From an uncultured Chryseobacterium sp. (GTDB taxonomy: Bacteria > Bacteroidota > Bacteroidia > Flavobacteriales > Weeksellaceae): 64,000 nt of DNA. The stretch is taken from NCBI GenBank assembly GCA_913774355.1, contig CAJYGB010000013.1:1-64000 (forward strand), written 5' to 3'. Shown in pieces: positions 24,918 to 34,472 of the stretch. Every line of letters begins with the position of its first letter. The first letter of the stretch is position 1. A program made the translations under genes and the position numbers. A model generated the notes under the pieces. That model ran no database searches, was not told the origin of the DNA, and saw only the letters and a list, made by a program, of their open reading frames with translations.

Positions 24918-25202
24918 TTAAATTTTCAAAAATGGACTTCCAATAATAAGTAAAATATCTATCTTTTGGAATTCTTTATTAACATTTTCTACAAGCTTAT
25001 TCATTGACTTTAGCTGACTCTGATCAGGGACCAAGCCCAAGATATTTAGCTGGGATGCTGATTTTTTGAGTTTTTCTTCATTATGTCCGGCAGTAATCAC
25101 TTTAGCTCCCTGAGCAGAAATTTCCTTAGAGATTGCATGGCCTATACCGCTGTTGCCGCTCCCTGTAATTAAGGATGCATTTCTTCCTGATAATGTTTTC
25201 AT
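24918..25202 (-). pseudogene. truncated short-chain dehydrogenase (SDR)
   Basis: Only 94 residues. The start MKTLSGRNASLITGSGNSGI carries the glycine-rich nucleotide-binding turn (GSGNSGIG), followed by a KVITAGHNEEKLKKSASQL segment and IDILLIIGSPFLKI. A normal SDR is about 250 residues with a YxxxK catalytic pair; everything after beta-strand 4 is missing and the NAG motif is replaced. It is probably a decayed gene rather than a working short enzyme. Confidence 0.7.
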
Positions 25203-25423
25203 AAATATTATTGTATAATGTAATTTTTATGCAGCAAAATTATATGAGCTGAAGTGAAAAGAATTTGTTTTAAAGTTCAGATAATTTGATCATTTGTTCC
25301 AGGTAGGATGAATTATATGCAAGCGAAAAGAAATTATAAGTCAATTTTTTTTGAAATAAATAACAAAATTCATTTTATGATAAAATTCTATTTTCGTTAC
25401 TGCAATTATTTATTTTAGTGACT

Positions 25424-25648
25424 ATGAAAGTTATAAAGGTTCCTGCTGATTTACCTCATGCTCCTCATTACCACAATATTTTAGAAATGAAGGATGTCTC
25501 TGTTGTTGAATCATGTACATTTGCACATGATACGAAGAAGATGATGTTTTTGGAAGATCATATGCTGTTGTTTGTAATGGAAGGAACTTATAGGATTACA
25601 ATTGGCAATGATGAATTTGATGTTAATAAATTTCTTTTGGTCACCTAA
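25424..25648 (+). pseudogene. truncated AraC-type regulator (sensor domain only)
   Basis: 74 residues from the ATG at 25424 (an upstream GTG at 25418 is less likely). The sequence resembles the cupin-like N-terminal domain of AraC-family regulators (FLEDHMLLFVMEGTYRITIG). It stops after NKFLLVT, so the DNA-binding helix-turn-helix part is absent; the next 25 bp have no continuation. It is divergent from the truncated SDR, an arrangement typical of a regulator and its target. Confidence 0.65.
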
Positions 25649-25676
25649 TTTAATGATGCCTGGTTTTTACAGAAGA

Positions 25677-26594
25677 TTATCCCGGGAATGGCAGGGTAAT
25701 ATCGTAACCCGTGTCTTCTTCAGGATCTTTCTTTATATTGTTTTGATTGGAATCTTTAAAGAACAATAGAGGAACAGAAGTTCGGTTGATGATCCGCTTA
25801 AGGAAATTTTCTGAGAAAAATGATTTCCAGTTTTCTTCATCCTGGTAATTCAGTATAATCAGATCGAATTCGGAATCGTTGGAAACTTTTGAAATCTCCA
25901 GGGCTTTATCGTTGCTTACGATAAAGGAAGAATCGTATTCGATATGGCTCCTTCTCAATTCTTTCCTTAGACTGATATAAGCTTTCCGGATGTCTGCAAA
26001 CTGCTGTTCGGGTGAAATCCCCAGAAGGCTGATGGTTCCTTTGTTTTTTTCAGCAATCAGCTTGGAGAGGTCGAACTTTTCGTGCAGCTTGTCAAGCACC
26101 CTTATCGGAACAAGGATCTTTTTGAAATTCAGCTGGTGCGAGTCCTCCGGAACCAGCAGTACCGAACAGTTGGCAGCCGTAAGAATCTGATAGGAAGAAG
26201 ATCCCAGAATCAGTTCTTTAATTCCCTGCCTTCCGGATGCTCCTGTAATAACGAGGTCTGCGGATTCTTCATCTATCGTTTTATTGAGGCTGTAAATGAG
26301 TGTGTTGTTTCCGATTACCGTACTGCAGTTTGTGAAATTATACTGTTGCCGCAGATGATCCTTAATAAGATTCAGGCGGTGTTCTATCTGTTTGAAATTC
26401 TCATCGATGCTTTCCTGACCCACCATTTGCCTGCCGGTCCTGTCGATAATATAAAAACTGCTGAAGTTATAAAAAAGGATGATCCGGGCATTATGGCGTT
26501 GGGCCATATGAACGGCTACTTTTACTGCCTGTTCGGATCTTGTAGTAAAATCCGTAGCGACCAGGATGGTTTTTATGCTGATAAAATCTTTCAT
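25677..26594 (-). CDS. universal stress protein, two-domain
   Basis: 305 residues. The N-terminal UspA domain (1-150) begins ISIKTILVATDFTTRSEQAV and ends with the nucleotide-binding-type motif VITGASGRQGIKELILGSSS. The second half (155-290) is a diverged UspA domain (KKILVPIRVLDKLHEKFDLS, DLIILNYQDEENWKSFFSEN) that lacks the G-2x-G-9x-G loop, so only the first domain probably binds ATP. Cytoplasmic. It stands alone, facing away from the molybdenum island. The 500 bp between 26595 and 27094 are AT-rich and show no gene or clear regulatory site. Confidence 0.88.
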   Translation of the reverse strand: MKDFISIKTILVATDFTTRSEQAVKVAVHMAQRHNARIILFYNFSSFYIIDRTGRQMVGQESIDENFKQIEHRLNLIKDHLRQQYNFTNCSTVIGNNTLIYSLNKTIDEESADLVITGASGRQGIKELILGSSSYQILTAANCSVLLVPEDSHQLNFKKILVPIRVLDKLHEKFDLSKLIAEKNKGTISLLGISPEQQFADIRKAYISLRKELRRSHIEYDSSFIVSNDKALEISKVSNDSEFDLIILNYQDEENWKSFFSENFLKRIINRTSVPLLFFKDSNQNNIKKDPEEDTGYDITLPFPG

Positions 26595-27094
26595 AATAAT
26601 CTGGGTGGTTAACCCAAGTTACAGATAATTTTAAAGAAAACAGGCATGAACTTATCGAGTGTGGTATTTTTTACCGGCAGTCGGCGTAGCTGATCTTACG
26701 ATACAAGCAATTTATTTTATTAATAATAATTTGAATTTTAGTCACATTTGATTTGTTTTTAATCACTTAAAGGATTAGAAACCAATAGAATATAAAAGAT
26801 AAACTTGAATTTAAAAGTTAATTTAACATAATAGTAAAGTGCCATTTGATAATCAGTACCTTTAGCTGTACCCTTAACAAGAAAAAATTCCTGCATCCAT
26901 CTCATTAGCCTCGTTAATACTTGCGGTTTATGTTTATATTATTCCAATTAAAATATTTTATGGTTAATAATTTTTAAAAAATACCTATATTTAGATGAAT
27001 AATATATCGTTGATTTGAAGGTTAAGCATCATGAAATTAATTATTACATCAAACACCTTTTATTAACCAGATAAATTACAAATAAAATACTGAT

Positions 27095-27562
27095 ATGATA
27101 TCATTGAATATTAACGGAAAAACCCATACCCTGGATGTCAGCGAAGATATGCCAATCCTGTGGGTAATCAGGGACATCATAGGCCTTACCGGAACCAAGT
27201 TCGGATGCGGTGTCGCCCAATGTGGTGCCTGCATGGTGCATCTGGACGGGGAGGCGGTAAGATCCTGCATTACCAAAGTAAAAAGAGCCGTCGGAAAGAA
27301 AATAGTAACCATTGAAGGCTTATCACAGCACAATGACCATCCCGTTCAGAAAGCCTGGCAGGAAATCGATGTACCACAGTGCGGCTATTGCCATTCCGGT
27401 CAGATTATGGCGGCAGCGGTGCTTTTAAGGGAAAATCCTTCGCCGACGGATGAGGATATCGATCTGGCCATGGCCGGGAACTTATGCCGTTGCGGTACCT
27501 ATTCCCGTGTAAGGAAAGCCATAAAGATCGCTGCAGAGTTACAGAAAAAAGGAACGGTTTAA
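27095..27562 (+). CDS. [2Fe-2S] subunit of an isoquinoline-oxidoreductase-like molybdoenzyme
   Basis: 155 residues. The N-terminal plant-type ferredoxin domain binds one cluster through [16 protein letters not shown] and a later Cys (RSC), and the C-terminal helical domain binds the second cluster through QCGYCHSGQ and NLCRCGTY. It passes electrons from the molybdenum site to downstream carriers. No signal peptide is present; export would need piggy-backing on the Tat-signal subunit encoded at 28221. First gene of a three-gene operon with 16 bp to the next (from the ATG at 27579). Confidence 0.92.
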   Translation: MISLNINGKTHTLDVSEDMPILWVIRDIIGLTGTKFGCGVAQCGACMVHLDGEAVRSCITKVKRAVGKKIVTIEGLSQHNDHPVQKAWQEIDVPQCGYCHSGQIMAAAVLLRENPSPTDEDIDLAMAGNLCRCGTYSRVRKAIKIAAELQKKGTV

Positions 27563-27578
27563 TTTGAAACGGAAGATT

Positions 27579-28211
27579 ATGATAACATTTTTCAAAAATA
27601 TAAAATTAAGGCCCGCGCATCTATTCCAGGGATTCTTTGTAGTGGCCATTTCAGCCAGTGCCTTCGGGATGGTAAACCGAAATATAAGCAAGACCTATTC
27701 TCCAATTTCTGTGGTGAAAAAAGACAGCATCGCCTCAGTGAAAGCATTCGGCGAGGTATATAAAGTTCTGATGAGCCCGAGATGCCTCAACTGCCATCCG
27801 GCCGGAGATATTCCGTTACAGGGCGACGACAGCCATGTTCACCAGATGTATCCCCAGCGCGGGCCGGACGGCAAGGGACTGTATGCCATGAAATGTGCCA
27901 ACTGCCACCAGGACGAAAATACGCCGGGGCTTCATATGCCGCCCGGAAACCCGAAATGGCACCTTCCGCCAGCCAATATGAAAATGGTCTTCGAAGGCAA
28001 AACAGCTCATGAGCTGGCCAAACAGCTGCTTAATAAAAAAGAAAACGGAAACAAAAACATGGAAGATCTCATCAAGCATGCTGACGACGGTCTGGTACTG
28101 GCAGGTTTTAATCCGGCAGACGGACTGAAGAAACCGCCTTTGACCCATGCGGAATTTAAAAAAGCCTGGATCACATGGTTAACCACCGGAGCCTATGCTC
28201 CCGCTAAATAA
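27579..28211 (+). CDS. diheme cytochrome c-like protein of the molybdoenzyme operon
   Basis: 210 residues from the ATG at 27579; an in-frame TTG at 27564 is less likely. The N-terminal hydrophobic stretch LFQGFFVVAISASAFGM acts as signal or anchor. Two heme-attachment sites are seen, CLNCHP near residue 70 and CANCHQ near residue 108, with Met residues nearby as possible ligands. It sits between the FeS and Mo subunits and would take electrons from the enzyme into the periplasmic chain. Unlike flavin-containing xanthine dehydrogenases there is no FAD subunit, so this cytochrome is the probable acceptor (inference). Confidence 0.8.
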   Translation: MITFFKNIKLRPAHLFQGFFVVAISASAFGMVNRNISKTYSPISVVKKDSIASVKAFGEVYKVLMSPRCLNCHPAGDIPLQGDDSHVHQMYPQRGPDGKGLYAMKCANCHQDENTPGLHMPPGNPKWHLPPANMKMVFEGKTAHELAKQLLNKKENGNKNMEDLIKHADDGLVLAGFNPADGLKKPPLTHAEFKKAWITWLTTGAYAPAK

Positions 28212-28220
28212 AACAGGAAT

Positions 28221-30368
28221 ATGGCTAAAGAAACAGATTTTTCAAGAAGAAAATTCCTGCAGCTGGCAGGATTAGGCGGAGCGGCTTTGTGTCTGGGGAT
28301 ATTTCCGGGTATTTCAAAAGCATCGGTTATTACGGAAGGAGCAGCTCTGGCGGAAAACGTCGAAATGAATGCGTGGATCATGATCAATACTGCAGGTAAA
28401 ATTACGCTGGTCGATCACCGGGCGGAAATGGGGCAGGGCTCTTATCATTCCGTGCCGCAGATCATTGCAGAAGAGCTGGAAGTGGATCTCGGGCAGATCG
28501 AAGTTATTTTCGCACAGGGAAGCACGAAGTATGGAAGCCAGATTACCGGGGGAAGTTCTACGATCAGGACTTCCTATAAAAACCTTTTAAAACTTAGTGC
28601 CACAGCCCGCGAAATGCTGCGCCAGACAGCAGCCAGGCGTTGGAATGTTCCGCTGGCGGAATGTGTGGCCCGCAGTGGTAACATTATTCATCAGAAAACT
28701 TCCCGTAAATTCCACTACGGTGAGCTGGTAGCGGAAGCATCCAAACTTACGCCTCCTGAAAAAGTAGACCTGAAGCCACGCTCGGAATATAAGATCATCG
28801 GAAAACCCATCAAAAGAATCGATACCCCATTAAAGACAAACGGTGCTGCCGTATTCGGACTGGATAAAAGACTTCCGGGAATGCTCTTCGCTTCTGTAGA
28901 ACGGAATCCCAGGCTCAGGGGAAAGGTGGCGAGTTTTGACGATTCTCAGGCGCGGAAAGTAAAAGGTGTAAAAGATGTCATTAAAATCACAATGAAAGTA
29001 TGGGATACCGACCGTGAAGGCGTTGCCGTAATTGCAGACAACAGCTGGGCAGCCTTAGAGGGTCGGAAAGCTCTTCAAGTCGTCTGGGATGATAGCGGTT
29101 TTGAGCATGTAAACACTCCGGATATTTATAAAAAACATCAGGAGTTGCTTCTTACGGAAGAAGGATTAACCGCTAAAGAACAGGGAACCGTTAGTACGAC
29201 GGCAAGTGGTAACCGGAAGAAAATTGAAGCGGTTTACATGACGCCTTACCAGTCGCATGTAGCTCTTGAGCCGATCAACTGTATCGCATATTATCAAAAA
29301 GACAAAATTGAAATCTGGGGACCTATCCAGGCACCCGACTGGATTCAGAAAGATGTGGCCAAAGCATTTGAGATGGATCCTAAAAATGTAACCGTCAACA
29401 TGACGTTTCTGGGCGGCGGATTCGGAAGAAAGGCATTTACCGATTATCCCAATGAAGCGGTAGCCATCTCCAAAAGGATCAACGCTCCGGTACAGGTGGT
29501 CTGGTCACGGGAAGACGATGCGACACAGGGACCTTTCAGGCCGGGTGTTTCTTATCGCGGAGAAGGAATTATCGAAAACGGAAAAATTACCGATCTTAAG
29601 TTCAGGATGGTGGGGCAGAATATCAACCACTGGCAGAGCGGTAAAAAAGGAACTGCCAATCCGAGTACAACGGAAGGCTTTATGGAACCGTATTTTAAGA
29701 CCATCAAAAACATTAAATTTTCAGACATTCCTTTTGAGACGCCTGTTCCCGTATTGTGGTGGAGGTCTGTTTATGCTTCTACCAACGGATTTGCCTATGA
29801 AAGTTTTATGGATGAAATGGCCCGCAGCATGGGCATGGATTCCTTGGAATTCAGAAGAAAATATATGGAGGATGAAAGGACTCATGTGCTTATTGACAAG
29901 CTGGCAGAACTCAGCCAATGGAAAATCGGTTCGGAACATTCAGGATACGGAGTGGCCATCACCGAATGTTTCAAAAGCACGGTCGGACAGGTCGTAAAAG
30001 TATCCAAACGCAAAGGCGGAGGAATCAAAATTGATAAGGTCTGGGCAGTAATCGACTGCGGGTGGTACGTCAATCCTGATATCATCGAAGCGCAGGTAGA
30101 AGGATCCATCGTCATGGCGTTGGGGGCTACCATGCATGAACAGACCTTTACCGACGGAAAGGCGGATTTTGCAAACTACAATACGTATCCGTTGCCAAGA
30201 ATTTACGATATCCCGCCGGTTGAAATACATATCATGGAAAATAAGGAAGATGCGGGAGGAGTAGGAGAACCGGGACTTCCGCCATTTGCCCCGGCGCTGG
30301 CCAATGCCATCTTCGACCTTACCGGAAAACGCATCAGAACCCTGCCGTTTGATCTGGCGAAACTGTAA
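28221..30368 (+). CDS. Mo-binding large subunit, isoquinoline-1-oxidoreductase (IorB)-like, Tat-exported
   Basis: 715 residues. The Tat signal at residues 8-30 reads SRRKFLQLAGLGGAALCLGI. The xanthine-dehydrogenase-type fold follows, with a Mo-cofactor site near QGSYHSVPQIIAEELEVD, a TFLGGGFGRKAFTDY loop near residue 400 and the C-terminal catalytic Glu in AGGVGEPGLPPFAPALANA. Members oxidise aldehydes or N-heterocycles by hydroxylation with water-derived oxygen; the substrate here is unknown. It closes the operon begun at 27095. With the cytochrome it forms a likely periplasmic three-part dehydrogenase. Confidence 0.9.
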   Translation: MAKETDFSRRKFLQLAGLGGAALCLGIFPGISKASVITEGAALAENVEMNAWIMINTAGKITLVDHRAEMGQGSYHSVPQIIAEELEVDLGQIEVIFAQGSTKYGSQITGGSSTIRTSYKNLLKLSATAREMLRQTAARRWNVPLAECVARSGNIIHQKTSRKFHYGELVAEASKLTPPEKVDLKPRSEYKIIGKPIKRIDTPLKTNGAAVFGLDKRLPGMLFASVERNPRLRGKVASFDDSQARKVKGVKDVIKITMKVWDTDREGVAVIADNSWAALEGRKALQVVWDDSGFEHVNTPDIYKKHQELLLTEEGLTAKEQGTVSTTASGNRKKIEAVYMTPYQSHVALEPINCIAYYQKDKIEIWGPIQAPDWIQKDVAKAFEMDPKNVTVNMTFLGGGFGRKAFTDYPNEAVAISKRINAPVQVVWSREDDATQGPFRPGVSYRGEGIIENGKITDLKFRMVGQNINHWQSGKKGTANPSTTEGFMEPYFKTIKNIKFSDIPFETPVPVLWWRSVYASTNGFAYESFMDEMARSMGMDSLEFRRKYMEDERTHVLIDKLAELSQWKIGSEHSGYGVAITECFKSTVGQVVKVSKRKGGGIKIDKVWAVIDCGWYVNPDIIEAQVEGSIVMALGATMHEQTFTDGKADFANYNTYPLPRIYDIPPVEIHIMENKEDAGGVGEPGLPPFAPALANAIFDLTGKRIRTLPFDLAKL

Positions 30369-30583
30369 AATATGTAAAGGGTGGATACAAGGGTGAATCT
30401 TTAAGCTTACATAAAAGCCGGTAAGGATCAGCGGAATGCTGATTTAGCGTGGTACATATTAAATTTTTCTGATTTAAATTTTACGCTTTTTTCAGAGAAT
30501 ATGAATGATTAGCTTAATTTTTGATACTTTGAGATAATCCGGAAAAATGGAGAAAAAATAAACAGGATAATGCCGGATGAGGT

Positions 30584-31708
30584 ATGAAGGAAATCAATGA
30601 TATCATAAAAGCTTACCGAAAAGCGAAAGCCGCAGGTAAGAAAACGGCTTTAGCGACAGTCGTGAAGGTGGAAGGTTCCTCATACAGGCAACCAGGAGCC
30701 CGGATGCTCATCACCGAAGACGGGGAGCTTACCGGGGCCATCAGCGGAGGGTGCCTGGAAGGAGATGCCCTGAAAAAAGCGCTGCTTGCCATTCATCAGG
30801 AGCAGAATAAGCTGATTACTTATGATACCAGCAATGATGAAGATTCGGATTTCGGCGTACAGTTAGGCTGCAACGGGATTGTGCATATTTTATTCGAATA
30901 TATCAATTACGATCAGGGCCACCCGGTAGATCTTTTGATAAAAGCGGCGGAAGAACGCCGGGATTCAGTACTTACCTGTATTTTCTCATTAGAAAGAGGA
31001 ACCCCTCAGATCGGCACGGTTCTTTTTTACAGTCAGTATGCCGCCTTTCCGGAAAGCCATCATTTTGACCACTTAATTCAGGATGTAGAAAAAGTTTTGG
31101 AAAATCGTCTGTCTGCTGTTAAAAGCATTGTTCATGATAATATTCCCTTTGAGGCGTTAATCGAATATCTTCCGCCTGCCGTATCCCTGGTGATTGCAGG
31201 GGCTGGAAATGATGTGAAGCCATTGGTTGAAATCGCATCTGTCATGGGCTGGGAAATGACGGTGGCAGAAGGCCGGGTAAGCCACGCCACGGAAAAAAGA
31301 TTTCCTTTAGCGAAAACGGTAAAAGTGGTCAGTGCCGAAGATTTTTTAAACGAAATCGTTGTGGACGAACATACCTTTGTGGTATTAATGACACACAATT
31401 ACCGGTACGACCTTACAGTCTTAAAAAATATGCTGAACCGTAACAACCGCTACATCGGTATCCTTGGACCGAAATCAAAGCTCAACCGAATGCTCAGTGA
31501 TCTTACAGAAGAAAGTGTTGAGGTTTCTGAAGAACAGATGCAGAGGATCTACGGTCCTGTCGGACTCGATATCGGAGCGGAAACTTCAGAAGAGATTGCC
31601 CTTTCCATCGTTGCTGAAATAAAAGCGGTGCTCGAAAATAAACAAGGAAACTCATTACGGTATAAAAAAAATAAAATTCACCAAGCTATCAATGGTGATG
31701 CCCAATAA
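30584..31708 (+). CDS. xdhC: XdhC/CoxI-family molybdoenzyme maturation factor
   Basis: 374 residues. The N-terminal XdhC domain (1-110) has ALATVVKVEGSSYRQPGARM and the ISGGCLEGDALKKA motif. The C-terminal part (190-345) is a Rossmann-like domain with SLVIAGAGNDVKPLVEIASV. XdhC-type proteins bind molybdenum cofactor, protect it and help insert it (often in sulfurated form) into xanthine-dehydrogenase-family enzymes. First gene of a nine-gene run, ending 3 bp before moaA. It may serve either or both of the two dehydrogenases nearby. Confidence 0.88.
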   Translation: MKEINDIIKAYRKAKAAGKKTALATVVKVEGSSYRQPGARMLITEDGELTGAISGGCLEGDALKKALLAIHQEQNKLITYDTSNDEDSDFGVQLGCNGIVHILFEYINYDQGHPVDLLIKAAEERRDSVLTCIFSLERGTPQIGTVLFYSQYAAFPESHHFDHLIQDVEKVLENRLSAVKSIVHDNIPFEALIEYLPPAVSLVIAGAGNDVKPLVEIASVMGWEMTVAEGRVSHATEKRFPLAKTVKVVSAEDFLNEIVVDEHTFVVLMTHNYRYDLTVLKNMLNRNNRYIGILGPKSKLNRMLSDLTEESVEVSEEQMQRIYGPVGLDIGAETSEEIALSIVAEIKAVLENKQGNSLRYKKNKIHQAINGDAQ

Positions 31709-31711
31709 AAT

Positions 31712-32692
31712 ATGATAACGGACACCTTCGGACGCATACACGACTATCTCAGGATTTCTCTCACCGACAACTGCAATCTTCGGTGCTTCTACTGCATGCC
31801 CGATGAGAAGTATGCCTTTGCTCCTGCGGCAAAGCTGATGCAGCCCGGTGAAATCGAAGCAATTGCCAAGATTTTTGTGGCTGCAGGAGTTAAAAAAATC
31901 CGCCTGACCGGTGGAGAGCCGTTGGTACGGAAGGATGCACCACTGATTCTGGAAAAATTAGGGAAACTGGGCATCGAACTTGCCATTACCACCAATGGGA
32001 TACGGGTGAAAGAATTACTGCCGCAGCTTTTGGCAGCGAATGTCAGCACCGTAAACATCAGCCTGGATACTTTGGACGCCGCTAAATTTCAGAAGATTAC
32101 AAGACGGGATCTTTTTAATAAAGTAAAGGACAGTATTGCGGTTGTACTGGAAAATAATTTCAGGGTGAAAATCAATGTGGTTCTGATGAAAGACCTCAAC
32201 GACGATGAAATCAACGATTTTGTTGAAATGACCAGACATCATAATGTAGAAGTACGGTTTATTGAATTTATGCCGTTCAGCGGTAACCGTTGGACGAGCA
32301 ACCAGGTCGTGACGCTGGAGGAAATTCTTCGTGAAATACAAACCAGGTACGATCTTATCACATTACCCCATGAACCACACGATACGGCCAAAAGATTTAA
32401 AATTCCGGGATTTACAGGCAATTTTGCGGTGATCAGTACGATGAGTGCACCTTTTTGTTCATCCTGCAACAGGATCCGGTTAACGGCAGACGGCAAGCTT
32501 AAAAACTGCCTGTTTTCCAAAGGGGAAACCGATCTCCTGACAGCTTTACGAAACGGAGAAAATATTATTCCTTTAATTGAAGCCACCATTCTGTCCAAAG
32601 CAAAAGCCTTAGGCGGACAGTTTGAGGGAATATTTCAGAACATTGATGCTGCCAAAATCGAAAACCGCAGTATGATAACCATCGGAGGATAA
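31712..32692 (+). CDS. moaA: GTP 3',8-cyclase MoaA
   Basis: 326 residues. A radical-SAM enzyme for the first step of molybdenum cofactor synthesis. The N-terminal cluster motif DNCNLRCFYCMP has cysteines at 21, 25 and 28. A second cluster binds C249, C252 and the Cys of KLKNC near 266 (PFCSSCNRIRLTADGKLKNC). The GG motif ends the protein (ITIGG), as needed for the catalytic C-terminal tail. It is packed between xdhC and a MocA-like gene whose start overlaps its stop by one base. Confidence 0.95.
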   Translation: MITDTFGRIHDYLRISLTDNCNLRCFYCMPDEKYAFAPAAKLMQPGEIEAIAKIFVAAGVKKIRLTGGEPLVRKDAPLILEKLGKLGIELAITTNGIRVKELLPQLLAANVSTVNISLDTLDAAKFQKITRRDLFNKVKDSIAVVLENNFRVKINVVLMKDLNDDEINDFVEMTRHHNVEVRFIEFMPFSGNRWTSNQVVTLEEILREIQTRYDLITLPHEPHDTAKRFKIPGFTGNFAVISTMSAPFCSSCNRIRLTADGKLKNCLFSKGETDLLTALRNGENIIPLIEATILSKAKALGGQFEGIFQNIDAAKIENRSMITIGG

Positions 32693-33276
32693 TGGAAAAT
32701 ACAACAGCAGTCATCATTCTCGCAGCAGGAAGCTCATCCAGATTGGGCGAACCCAAACAAGTATTGAATTATAAAGGCAAAACCCTGTTAAGGCATACCG
32801 CAGACGAAGCATTACTTATCACTGAAAAAGTAGTAGTGGTAACAGGAGAAGAAAATCCGCAGATTACGGAACAGATCACCGGTCTTCATCACGTTAGAAA
32901 TGAAAACTGGTCAGAAGGCATGGCGTCTTCCCTCAAAGTGGGCTTAAAGGAAACTTTACAACGTTTTCCGGAAACGGAACAGCTTATTTTTACTGTCTGT
33001 GATCAGCCTTTTATCACCTCTTCTGTTTTTAAAGCTTTAATTGAGAAAAAAAATACTTCACCGAAAGGAATTATAGCATCGGCTTATGCAGAAACGTTAG
33101 GCGTTCCGGTGCTTTTCAGCAGTTCGTATATACAGGAATTATTAACCCTGAAAGGCCAGGAAGGAGCCCGGAAGCTGATTCTGCACTACCTAGATGATAC
33201 GGATTCCATACCTTTTGAGCAGGGCCGGTGGGATATTGATACCCCGGAAGACTATAAAAAATTAATCAACTCATGA
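32692..33276 (+). CDS. MocA-like molybdopterin cytidylyltransferase
   Basis: 194 residues. A nucleotidyltransferase with the N-terminal loop IILAAGSSSRLGEPKQVLNY and a metal-binding LIFTVCDQPFI segment, belonging to the MocA/MobA family. MocA-type enzymes attach CMP to Mo-molybdopterin, the form used by most xanthine-dehydrogenase-family enzymes. The C-terminal half has VPVLFSSSYIQELLTLKGQE and ends DIDTPEDYKKL. It overlaps moaA by one base and moeA by 4 bases. A general MobA-like role cannot be excluded, but a separate mobA lies at 12112. Confidence 0.8.
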   Translation: MENTTAVIILAAGSSSRLGEPKQVLNYKGKTLLRHTADEALLITEKVVVVTGEENPQITEQITGLHHVRNENWSEGMASSLKVGLKETLQRFPETEQLIFTVCDQPFITSSVFKALIEKKNTSPKGIIASAYAETLGVPVLFSSSYIQELLTLKGQEGARKLILHYLDDTDSIPFEQGRWDIDTPEDYKKLINS

Positions 33277-34451
33277 TTTCAGTTACAGAAGCAAAAAATA
33301 TCATTCTTAATAATCTACCGGAACGGACAACAACAGTATTGCCACTTTATCAAGCAGCAGGCCTGGTTGCTTCTTCCGAGGTAATTGCTAGTACCGATAT
33401 TCCCGGTTTTTCACAGTCTTCTATGGACGGATATGCTTTAAGATTTGAAGATAAGGACCAATCTTTAGAGATCAGCGGTGAAATGGCTGCCGGAACAACG
33501 GCGTCTTTATATATAAAAAATGGACAGGTTTCCCGGATTTTTACCGGAGCACCGTTACCGGAAGGTGCCGATACTGTAGTCATGCAGGAAAAAGTAACGG
33601 TAAATAGTAATCAATTGAATATCAGTGATGAAAATCTGATCCGCGGGCTCAATGTACGTCCAAAAGGATCGGAAGTTAAAAAAGGCGAGGTTGCCATGGG
33701 TAAGGATACTTTACTCACTCCGGCAGCCATCGGATTTCTGGCCGGAATAGGGAAGGATCAGGTTGAGGTGTATCGTCCACCGGTAGTCGCGATCATCTTA
33801 ACAGGAAACGAACTTCAGAATCCGGGGAACGAACTGGCTTTCGGACAGGTTTATGAAGCAAATTCCTATCAGCTTAGAGCAGCACTGGAAAAAACGGGGG
33901 TTAAAGAAATTCATATTTTCAGGGCTGAAGATGATCCCGAAATGCTACAGCAGATTCTGGAACAGGCTTTGGCAATAAGTGATGTGGTTCTGCTTAACGG
34001 AGGCGTGAGCGTCGGCGATTACGATTTCGTAACCCGTGCTGCAGAACAATGCGGAATCGAAGAAAAATTCCATAAAATAAAACAGAAGCCCGGAAAACCC
34101 TTGTTCTTCGGAAACAAAGGAGAAAAGCTTGTGTTCGGACTGCCGGGAAATCCCTCTTCGTCACTGACCTGTTTTTACGAATATGTTCTGCCGGCCGTTG
34201 AGCAGCTTTCAGGATTAAAAAATTCAATACAGCAACTCCGTGCAGTGGCAACCCATGATTACACAAAACCTACCGGACTGACGCATTTTCTCAAGGCTTT
34301 TTATGAAGAAGGCAAAGTAACGCCGCTTCACGCCCAGGAATCGTACAGGCTGCATTCTTTCGCCCATGCCAATTGTTTTCTGGTACTGCCTGAAGAATCA
34401 ACAGGATGTAAGAAAGATGATTCCGTAGAAATCCGTTTGTTGCCCGTATAA
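33273..34451 (+). CDS. moeA: molybdopterin molybdotransferase MoeA
   Basis: 392 residues. MoeA inserts molybdate into adenylated molybdopterin. The N-terminal domain has SQSSMDGYALRFED, the central MoaB-like domain has LNGGVSVGDYDFVTRAAEQC, and the KQKPGKPLFFG and FGLPGNPSSSLTCFYEYVLP stretches follow, ending in a small beta domain. Length and domain order are typical. The start overlaps the MocA-like gene by 4 nt. Confidence 0.94.
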   Translation: MISVTEAKNIILNNLPERTTTVLPLYQAAGLVASSEVIASTDIPGFSQSSMDGYALRFEDKDQSLEISGEMAAGTTASLYIKNGQVSRIFTGAPLPEGADTVVMQEKVTVNSNQLNISDENLIRGLNVRPKGSEVKKGEVAMGKDTLLTPAAIGFLAGIGKDQVEVYRPPVVAIILTGNELQNPGNELAFGQVYEANSYQLRAALEKTGVKEIHIFRAEDDPEMLQQILEQALAISDVVLLNGGVSVGDYDFVTRAAEQCGIEEKFHKIKQKPGKPLFFGNKGEKLVFGLPGNPSSSLTCFYEYVLPAVEQLSGLKNSIQQLRAVATHDYTKPTGLTHFLKAFYEEGKVTPLHAQESYRLHSFAHANCFLVLPEESTGCKKDDSVEIRLLPV

Positions 34452-34472
34452 TTTACATTTAAAAAAGAATTA

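Noticed and set aside
30418..30465. AGCCGGTAAGGATCAGCGGA-like stretch before xdhC, first thought to resemble the 38.77-kb leader
   Set aside because: The resemblance is limited to a few bases and the ATCAGC/GCTGAT palindrome is better explained as a piece of repeat family A.
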